5,838 nt of DNA, from positions 3,362-9,199 of the forward strand of contig DXOJ01000345.1 in assembly GCA_019412865.1 (NCBI GenBank), given 5' to 3'. Of the stretch, positions 1-5,838 are shown piece by piece. The stretch comes from Bacteroides sp. (lineage in GTDB: Bacteria; Bacteroidota; Bacteroidia; Bacteroidales; Bacteroidaceae). The notes under the pieces are model-generated. The model made no database searches. It was not told the origin of the DNA and saw only the letters and a list, made by a program, of their open reading frames with translations. A program made the position numbers and the translations under genes. Position 1 is the first letter of the stretch. Every line of letters starts with the position of its first letter.

Positions 1-1
1 T

Positions 2-2020
2 GCTCAAACAGGAGAATTTAAGTTTATTCTTTATTACGCCGGATATGTCAAGGTCTATTTGAATAATGAACCGGTGGTGCCGGAACGTTGGCGGACTGCA
101 TGGAATCCAAATAGCTATAAGTTTGCTGTTCATCTGGAAGCAGGGAAGCGTGTGCCGTTGAAAATTGAATGGCAGCCTGATGGCGGGCAGTCTTATTGCG
201 GGCTGCGGGCATTGACTCCTGTAGATCCGGCAGAACAGGGAAAACAGTCATGGTGGAGCGAGATGGCAAAGCAGCTTGATTATTATTTTGTGGTTGGTGA
301 GGATATGGATGAAGTAATCAGTGGCTATCGGACTCTGACCGGAAAGTCACCTGTTATGCCGAAATGGGCAATGGGTTTCTGGCAAAGTCGGGAGAAGTAT
401 AATACACAAGATGAAATGTTGGGCGCTCTGAAAGGTTTCCGTGATCGTAAAATCCCGGTGGATAATATCGTACTGGATTGGAATCACTGGCCGGAAAATG
501 CCTGGGGGAGTCATGAGTTTGATAAGGCACGCTTTCCGGATCCCAAAGCAATGGTCGATTCCATTCATGCTATGCATGGGCGTATGATGATTTCGGTGTG
601 GCCTAAGTTCTATGTTACTACCGAACATTTCAAGGAGTTCGACAAGAATGGGTGGATGTATCAGCAGTCTGTCAGGGATAGCTTGAAAGATTGGGTAGGT
701 CCCGGTTACCATTATGGTTTTTATGACGCTTATGATCCGGATGCACGTAAACTGTTTTGGAAGCAGATGTATGAGCACTATTATCCGTTGGGTATCGATG
801 CCTGGTGGATGGATGCCAGCGAACCGAATGTACGTGACTGTACCGATTTGGAATATCGGAAGGCTTTGTGCGGACCTACGGCGTTGGGTTCCTCTACGGA
901 ATTTTTCAATGCTTATGCACTGATGAATGCAGAAGCCATTTATGACGGTCAGCGTGGAGTGGATAATAATAAACGTGTGTTCTTATTGACCCGTTCGGGA
1001 TTTGCCGGGTTACAGCGTTATTCTACAGCTACATGGAGCGGAGATATCGGTACACGTTGGGAGGATATGAAGGCACAGATTTCTGCCGGACTTAATTTCG
1101 CCATGAGTGGAATACCTTACTGGACAATGGATATTGGCGGCTTTTGTGTAGAGAACCGTTATGTGGCGGGACAGAAGCAATGGAATGCGACAAAGACGGA
1201 AAATGCCGATTATAAAGAATGGCGTGAATTAAATGCCCGTTGGTATCAATTCGGTGCATTCGTTCCTCTGTATCGTGCACATGGACAATACCCGTTCCGT
1301 GAAATATGGGAGATTGCTCCGGAAGGGCATCCGGCCTATCAATCGGTTGTTTATTATACCAAACTGCGCTACAATATGATGCCGTATATTTATTCGTTGG
1401 CAGGCATGACCTGGTTTAATGATTATACAATCATGCGTCCATTAGTCATGGATTTTACAGCGGATACCCAAGTAAATGATATTGGTGACCAGTATATGTT
1501 CGGCCCTTCGTTTATGGTATCGCCGGTTTATCGCTATGGTGATCGGAGCCGTGAAATCTATTTCCCCCAAGCAGAAGGTTGGTATGATTTTTATTCCGGC
1601 AAGTTTCAGTCCGGTGGAGAAAAGAAAATGATAGATGCGCCTTATGAACGGATTCCGTTGTATGTGCGTGCGGGAGCTATCGTACCGTTAGGTGATGATA
1701 TTCAGTATACGGATGAAAGACCGGCGGATCATATTCGTTTGTATATTTATCAGGGAGCGGATGGAGCATTTACTTTGTACGAAGATGAGGGCGTGAATTA
1801 TAACTATGAACAAGGGATGTATACCATGATACCGATGAAGTATGATGAGGCTACCAAGACCTTAGTGATTGGTGAACGTCAGGGAGAATTTCCGGGTATG
1901 CTGAAGGAACGCACCTTCACTGTGGTTACGGTCAATAAGGAGAAAGCCCAACCATTTGATTTGAATGCGAAAGGGGTGACTGTGAAATATAATGGCAGCA
2001 AGCAGACATTGAAACTGTAG
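2..2020 (+). CDS. GH31 alpha-xylosidase with PA14 domain, 5'-partial
   Basis: Probably a periplasmic exo-enzyme removing alpha-1,6-linked xylose from the non-reducing end of xyloglucan oligosaccharides. The frame is open from the first full codon at position 2, so the gene begins upstream; the TTG at 59 is an ordinary internal Leu codon. 672 residues are visible (numbered from position 2). Residues 1-75 look like the tail of a PA14 domain, an insert known in bacterial GH31 alpha-xylosidases. The barrel starts near PKWAMGFWQS (120-129). WWMDASEPN carries the likely nucleophile D271 (codon 812-814) and WSGDIG the likely acid/base D348 (codon 1043-1045). FVPLYRAHG (420-428) is another GH31 signature. 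A beta-sandwich and a DUF5110-like region close the protein. Family members with PA14 run to about 950-1000 aa from memory, so roughly 300 N-terminal residues are missing. GH31 also includes alpha-glucosidases; alpha-xylosidase is preferred because of the PA14 insert and the GH2/GH3 neighbours. The N-terminal signal cannot be judged. Confidence 0.9.
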   Translation, partial: AQTGEFKFILYYAGYVKVYLNNEPVVPERWRTAWNPNSYKFAVHLEAGKRVPLKIEWQPDGGQSYCGLRALTPVDPAEQGKQSWWSEMAKQLDYYFVVGEDMDEVISGYRTLTGKSPVMPKWAMGFWQSREKYNTQDEMLGALKGFRDRKIPVDNIVLDWNHWPENAWGSHEFDKARFPDPKAMVDSIHAMHGRMMISVWPKFYVTTEHFKEFDKNGWMYQQSVRDSLKDWVGPGYHYGFYDAYDPDARKLFWKQMYEHYYPLGIDAWWMDASEPNVRDCTDLEYRKALCGPTALGSSTEFFNAYALMNAEAIYDGQRGVDNNKRVFLLTRSGFAGLQRYSTATWSGDIGTRWEDMKAQISAGLNFAMSGIPYWTMDIGGFCVENRYVAGQKQWNATKTENADYKEWRELNARWYQFGAFVPLYRAHGQYPFREIWEIAPEGHPAYQSVVYYTKLRYNMMPYIYSLAGMTWFNDYTIMRPLVMDFTADTQVNDIGDQYMFGPSFMVSPVYRYGDRSREIYFPQAEGWYDFYSGKFQSGGEKKMIDAPYERIPLYVRAGAIVPLGDDIQYTDERPADHIRLYIYQGADGAFTLYEDEGVNYNYEQGMYTMIPMKYDEATKTLVIGERQGEFPGMLKERTFTVVTVNKEKAQPFDLNAKGVTVKYNGSKQTLKL

Positions 2021-2038
2021 GCTGGATGATATAATCCG
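2021..2038 (+). other. 18-nt GH31-GH2 intergenic spacer
   Basis: This short gap separates the GH31 stop (TAG, 2018-2020) from the first GH2 ATG (2039). It has no room for a promoter plus terminator and no hairpin was seen, which supports co-transcription. A GGATGA stretch at 2024-2029 is at most a weak, distant Shine-Dalgarno-like match. Bacteroides initiation often does without a strong one, so it does not settle the start. Confidence 0.6.
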
Positions 2039-4567
2039 ATGATGATGATTGGTAAATTGAAATATTTGATATTGGGGAGCTGTCTGATGCTGTTGGGAGC
2101 ATGTAACAGTTCTTCCCCCATTTCTCCACGCGAGCGGTCTGACTTTAATGCGGATTGGCGTTTCCACTTGGGAGACGGATTACAAGCTGCACAACCCGGT
2201 TTTGCCGACAATGACTGGCGGGTATTGAATCTGCCTCATGATTGGGCGATTGAGGGAGACTTTAGCTGTGAAAATCCTTCCGGCACAGGGGGAGGGGCGC
2301 TTCCGGGTGGAGTTGGATGGTATCGCAAAACTTTTAGTGTAGACAAAGCAGATATAGGAAAGATCTTCCGCATTGAGTTTGACGGAGTATATATGAATTC
2401 GGAAGTATTCATCAACGGTGTTTCGTTAGGAGTGCGTCCTTATGGATATATTAGTTTCAGCTATAATCTGACCCCTTATCTGAAATGGGATGAACCGAAT
2501 GTGTTGGCTGTGTGTGTAGATAATGCCGAACAACCCAATTCACGTTGGTATTCGGGTTGTGGCATTTACCGGAATGTATGGCTAAGCAAGACTGGTCCGA
2601 TACACGTAGCCGATTGGGGAACGTATGTCACGACATCATCGGTTGACAAGGGAGAGGCTGTACTGAATCTTGTTACTACTATTGTGAATGAAAGTGATAC
2701 AAATGAAAATATCACGGTCTGCTCATCCTTGCAGGATGCTGAAGGCAGAGAAGTTGCTAGAACGCAGTCGACCGGAAAAACGGAAACTGGCAGAGAAGCT
2801 GTTTTCACCCAGCAATTGACTGTAAAACAACCGGAGCTGTGGGATGTTGATACTCCTTACTTGTATACATTGGTTACCAAAGTGATGCGAAACGAGGAAT
2901 GTATGGATAGGTATACGACTCCTGTCGGTATTCGTACCTTCAGTTTTGATGCCCGGAAAGGATTTACATTGAACGGTAGGCAAACCAAGATTAACGGGGT
3001 ATGTATGCACCATGATCTGGGCTGTCTGGGGGCAGCTGTCAACACACGTGCCATTGAACGGCAATTGCAGATTCTGAAAGAAATGGGATGCAACGGCATA
3101 CGTTGTTCCCATAATCCTCCCGCACCCGAACTGCTTGATCTCTGTGATCGTATGGGATTTATCGTGATGGATGAGGCTTTTGATATGTGGCGGAAGAAAA
3201 AAACAGCACATGATTATGCCCGTTACTTCAATGAATGGCACGAGCGCGATTTGAATGACTTTATTTTGCGTGACCGCAATCATCCTTCTGTCTTTATGTG
3301 GAGTATCGGTAATGAAGTCCTCGAACAATGGAGTGATGCTAAAGCGGATACATTGAGTCTGGAAGAGGCCAATTTGATCCTGAATTTTGGACATTCTTCT
3401 GAAATGTTGGCAAAAGAAGGAGAGGAGAGTGTCAACTCTTTGCTGACGAAGAAATTGGTAAGCTTTGTAAAAGGGCTTGATTCTACCCGTCCTGTCACTG
3501 CCGGATGCAATGAACCAAATTCCGGCAATCATTTATTCCGTTCCGGTGCACTGGATGTGATTGGCTATAATTATCATAATAAAGATATTCCTCATGTTCC
3601 GGCTAATTTTCCGGACAAGCCCTTTATCATTACTGAAAGTAATTCGGCATTGATGACACGTGGATACTACCGTATGCCCAGTGACCGGATGTTTATCTGG
3701 CCCGAGCGTTGGGATAAACCCTTTGCTGATTCTACTTTTGCCTGTTCATCTTATGAGAACTGTCATGTGCCTTGGGGAAACACTCATGAAGAAAGTCTTA
3801 AGTTAGTCAGAGACAACAACTTTATCAGCGGGCAATATGTATGGACAGGATTTGATTATATCGGAGAACCGACTCCTTACGGGTGGCCTGCACGTAGTTC
3901 ATTCTTTGGTATTGTCGATCTGGCAGGTTTCCCAAAAGATGTCTACTATCTATATCAGTCGGAATGGACAGATAAACAAGTATTGCATCTTTTCCCGCAT
4001 TGGAACTGGACTCCGGGACAGGAGATTGATATGTGGTGCTACTATAATCAGGCTGATGAAGTGGAATTGTTTGTGAATGGAAAGTCGCAGGGAGTGAAAT
4101 GTAAAGATGCTGATAACCTGCATGCTGTTTGGCGTGTAAAGTTTGAACCGGGAACGGTGAAGGTCGTTGCACGCAGAAAGGATGAAGTGATAGCAGAAAA
4201 GGAAATTCGTACAGCCGGAAAGCCTGCAGAAATTCGCCTGACTCCTGATCGTTCAGTTCTGGCTGCTGATGGAAAAGATTTGTGTTTCGTCACTGTAGAG
4301 GTGCTGGATGAAGAAGGGAATCTTTGTCCGAATGCAGATAATTTGGTGAATTTCACAGTGAGAGGTAATGGTTTCATCGCAGGAGTGGACAATGGAAACC
4401 CGGTATCGTTGGAACGCTTTAAGGATAAAAAGAGGAAAGCATTTTATGGAAAATGCCTTGTTGTAATTCAGAATGATGGGAAACCGGGAAAAACGGAGCT
4501 GACAGCTACTTCGGAAGGGCTTCGGCAAGCCGTGGTAAAGGTCTCGGCAAAAGATTGTAAACTGTAA
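2039..4567 (+). CDS. GH2 beta-galactosidase lipoprotein
   Basis: Predicted retaining beta-galactosidase removing terminal beta-linked galactose, in this context from galactosyl-xylosyl branches of xyloglucan oligosaccharides. It is complete at 842 aa. Residues 1-22 form a lipoprotein signal with lipobox LLGA-C22; no acidic run follows the Cys, so a periplasm-facing lipoprotein is more likely than a surface one. Residues about 35-185 are the GH2 sugar-binding jelly roll (NLPHDWAIEG at 64-73, GVGWYRKTF at 91-99), about 190-302 the Ig-like domain, and about 303-620 the TIM barrel. MWSIGNEV gives acid/base E426 (codon 3314-3316) and FIITES gives nucleophile E533 (codon 3635-3637). The stretch at about 630-690 resembles DUF4982, and about 728-835 a further Ig-like GH2 C-terminal domain. 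ATG occurs three times in frame (2039, 2042, 2045); the first is used, and all preserve the signal. Other GH2 specificities (e.g. beta-glucuronidase, beta-mannosidase) are less likely but cannot be excluded from sequence alone. Confidence 0.92.
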   Translation: MMMIGKLKYLILGSCLMLLGACNSSSPISPRERSDFNADWRFHLGDGLQAAQPGFADNDWRVLNLPHDWAIEGDFSCENPSGTGGGALPGGVGWYRKTFSVDKADIGKIFRIEFDGVYMNSEVFINGVSLGVRPYGYISFSYNLTPYLKWDEPNVLAVCVDNAEQPNSRWYSGCGIYRNVWLSKTGPIHVADWGTYVTTSSVDKGEAVLNLVTTIVNESDTNENITVCSSLQDAEGREVARTQSTGKTETGREAVFTQQLTVKQPELWDVDTPYLYTLVTKVMRNEECMDRYTTPVGIRTFSFDARKGFTLNGRQTKINGVCMHHDLGCLGAAVNTRAIERQLQILKEMGCNGIRCSHNPPAPELLDLCDRMGFIVMDEAFDMWRKKKTAHDYARYFNEWHERDLNDFILRDRNHPSVFMWSIGNEVLEQWSDAKADTLSLEEANLILNFGHSSEMLAKEGEESVNSLLTKKLVSFVKGLDSTRPVTAGCNEPNSGNHLFRSGALDVIGYNYHNKDIPHVPANFPDKPFIITESNSALMTRGYYRMPSDRMFIWPERWDKPFADSTFACSSYENCHVPWGNTHEESLKLVRDNNFISGQYVWTGFDYIGEPTPYGWPARSSFFGIVDLAGFPKDVYYLYQSEWTDKQVLHLFPHWNWTPGQEIDMWCYYNQADEVELFVNGKSQGVKCKDADNLHAVWRVKFEPGTVKVVARRKDEVIAEKEIRTAGKPAEIRLTPDRSVLAADGKDLCFVTVEVLDEEGNLCPNADNLVNFTVRGNGFIAGVDNGNPVSLERFKDKKRKAFYGKCLVVIQNDGKPGKTELTATSEGLRQAVVKVSAKDCKL

Positions 4568-5812
4568 ATGATTATTGGAATAATGAAGACATTTTTATTG
4601 ACTATATGTTTCCTGTCTGTTCAGACAGGCATGGTGGCGATTGCTCAAGACAAAGAACAAACACCGGTGTATCTGGATGATACACAACCGATAGAGGTTA
4701 GGGTACAGGATGCGTTGAACCGTATGACTGTGGAGGAGAAAACTCGTCTTAGTTATGCACAAGGGAAGTTTAGCTCCCCTGGCTGTCCCCGTTTGGGTAT
4801 TCCTGAACTTTGGATGAGTGACGGACCTCACGGCGTACGTGCCGAAATTAATTGGAATGATTGGGGATATGCCGGATGGACGAACGATAGTTGCACAGCC
4901 TTTCCTGCACTGACCTGTCTGGCAGCTAGCTGGAATCCACTATTAGCAGCGAAATATGGATATGCTATCGGTGAAGAAGCCCGTTATCGTGAAAAGGATG
5001 TTTTGCTGGGACCGGGTGTGAATATCTATCGTACTCCGCTCAACGGGCGTAACTTTGAATATATGGGGGAAGACCCTTATTTAGCCTCGGAGCTTTGTGT
5101 ACCTTATATTCAGGGAGTGCAGAAGAATGGAGTAGCCGCCTGCGTAAAACATTACGCACTGAACAATCAGGAATTATGGCGGGGACATATCGATGTGCAG
5201 CTAAGTGACCGTGCATTGTATGAGATATATCTGCCTGCCTTTAAGGCTGCTGTGGAAAGAGGGAAGGCTTGGTCTATTATGGGAGCGTACAATAAGGTGC
5301 GCGGAACTCATGCTACTCATCATAAACTGCTGAATAATGATATATTGAAGGGAGAATGGAACTTCGACGGTTGTGTCATAACAGATTGGGGAGCTGCGCA
5401 TGATACCTATGAAGCTGCCATGTATGGCTTGGATATTGAAATGGGATCTTATACGAATGGTTTGACTTCAGAATCGGAATTCGGTTATGACGATTATTAC
5501 TTGGGTAAGTCTTATCTGAAAATGGTTCGGGAAGGTAAGATTCCGATGGAAGTAGTGAATGATAAGGCTGCTCGTGTGTTGCGTCTGATTTTCCGTACAG
5601 CTATGAATCGCAGGAAACCGTTCGGGGCACTGACTAGTGAAGAGCACTATCGTACGGCTTATGAGATTGCAACAGAGGGTATTGTCCTGTTGAAAAATGG
5701 AACCGGTAAGAAACAACCTGCCTTATTGCCTGTACCTCAAGGAAAATACAAACGTATTTTAGTGGTGGGAGATAATGCTACCCGTAAGTTAGCGTCCAAA
5801 AATGCCGTATAG
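4568..5812 (+). CDS. 3'-truncated GH3 beta-glucosidase-like gene
   Basis: An intact relative would be a periplasmic beta-glucosidase releasing glucose from the cello-oligosaccharide backbone left after xylose and galactose removal. The 414 visible residues start with a type I signal peptide (MKTFLL from residue 6, probable cleavage AIA-Q near 27), then a GH3 TIM barrel: SDGPHGVR (84-91, with substrate-binding D85), RNFEYMGEDP (161-170), CVKHYALNN (192-200), and VITDWG with nucleophile D273 (codon 5384-5386). The second alpha/beta domain is just beginning (ILVVGDNATRKL, 397-408) when family similarity ends and TAG follows. GH3 enzymes of this type are usually about 750-860 aa, and their acid/base Glu lies in the missing half, so this product should not be a working beta-glucosidase. 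ATG at 4568 directly follows the GH2 stop; ATG at 4583 gives a more canonical signal peptide and may be the true start. It is not a short NagZ-type GH3, because the NagZ catalytic loop is absent. Confidence 0.85.
   Translation: MIIGIMKTFLLTICFLSVQTGMVAIAQDKEQTPVYLDDTQPIEVRVQDALNRMTVEEKTRLSYAQGKFSSPGCPRLGIPELWMSDGPHGVRAEINWNDWGYAGWTNDSCTAFPALTCLAASWNPLLAAKYGYAIGEEARYREKDVLLGPGVNIYRTPLNGRNFEYMGEDPYLASELCVPYIQGVQKNGVAACVKHYALNNQELWRGHIDVQLSDRALYEIYLPAFKAAVERGKAWSIMGAYNKVRGTHATHHKLLNNDILKGEWNFDGCVITDWGAAHDTYEAAMYGLDIEMGSYTNGLTSESEFGYDDYYLGKSYLKMVREGKIPMEVVNDKAARVLRLIFRTAMNRRKPFGALTSEEHYRTAYEIATEGIVLLKNGTGKKQPALLPVPQGKYKRILVVGDNATRKLASKNAV
4612..4629 (+). repeat. 8-bp perfect inverted repeat in GH3 signal-peptide region
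   Basis: CCTGTCTG at 4612-4619 is followed by TT and its exact reverse complement CAGACAGG at 4622-4629. The RNA could form a hairpin of about 7 bp with a 4-nt loop, 27 nt downstream of the second candidate GH3 start. It lies inside coding sequence and has no following T-run, so it is not an intrinsic terminator. A regulatory role is only a possibility; chance occurrence in a window this size is plausible. Confidence 0.45.
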
Positions 5813-5838
5813 TATAACCGATATAAAATCCAGATCTT
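5798..5838. other. Unassigned AT-rich tail after the GH3 break
   Basis: From about 5798 to the window end the sequence no longer reads as GH3 in any forward frame: two frames hit stops within a few codons and the third gives no recognisable family motif. GC is 12 of 41 bases (29%), well below the adjacent gene. On the minus strand short open stretches enter from the window edge and stop at 5789 and 5778 in two frames, too short to identify. It could be the edge of an inserted element, a rearrangement junction, or a contig-end artefact; no terminal inverted repeat or target duplication can be tested because only one side is present. Confidence 0.4.

Noticed and set aside
59..61. TTG as the start codon of the GH31 gene
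   Set aside because: The frame is open upstream to position 2 and the residues there continue the PA14-like domain, so this is an internal Leu codon.
1879..2211. Minus-strand open frame across the GH31-GH2 junction
   Set aside because: It overlaps two well-supported plus-strand genes and its translation resembles no family I know.
2723..3532. Long minus-strand open frame (269 codons) opposite the GH2 gene
   Set aside because: It lies entirely antisense to a GH2 gene with intact catalytic motifs, has no recognisable domain, and is best explained as a by-product of GH2 codon use.
4555..4567. Shared AAACTGTA at the ends of the GH31 and GH2 genes (also 2012-2019)
   Set aside because: An 8-base match encoding Lys-Leu plus the start of a stop codon is readily due to chance; no longer repeat surrounds it.
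5831..5838. AGATCT near the window end as a sign of a cloning junction
   Set aside because: A single 6-bp restriction site is expected by chance and no vector sequence is visible.

Overview
The window looks like part of a polysaccharide utilization locus (PUL) from a gut Bacteroides or close relative. The evidence is mid-40s % GC by eye, tightly packed genes on one strand, Bacteroidota-style secretion signals (a lipobox on one protein, a type I signal with Gln at the predicted +1 on another), and three consecutive glycoside hydrolase genes of families that serve one substrate. No RNA genes, CRISPR arrays or complete mobile elements were seen.

Layout, all on the + strand. (1) Positions 2-2020 hold the 3' part of a GH31 gene, most likely an alpha-xylosidase. 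It enters the window inside a PA14 domain, and its start and secretion signal lie upstream. (2) After an 18-nt gap, 2039-4567 is a complete GH2 beta-galactosidase of 842 aa with a lipoprotein signal, both catalytic glutamates, and extra C-terminal beta-sandwich domains. (3) Directly abutting its stop codon, 4568-5812 is the 5' half of a GH3 beta-glucosidase-like gene. It keeps the signal peptide, the TIM barrel and the nucleophile Asp, but loses all family resemblance at about 5798 and stops at 5810-5812, a few residues into the second domain. The last 41 nt (5798-5838) are AT-rich and match nothing expected of GH3 in any forward frame.

Together the three activities (alpha-xylosidase, beta-galactosidase, beta-glucosidase) are the exo-acting set that dismantles galactosylated xyloglucan oligosaccharides in the periplasm: galactose first, then the alpha-1,6-xylose branches, then the beta-1,4-glucan backbone. 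From memory, the order GH31-GH2-GH3 matches one end of the characterised Bacteroides ovatus xyloglucan locus (BoGH31A, BoGH2A, BoGH3B). I could not run an alignment to test this, and the species is left open.

The most unusual point is the abrupt break in the GH3 gene near 5798. It could be a real rearrangement or insertion junction, or an assembly or contig-end artefact. No clearly new system is visible; the enzymes themselves are recognisable.
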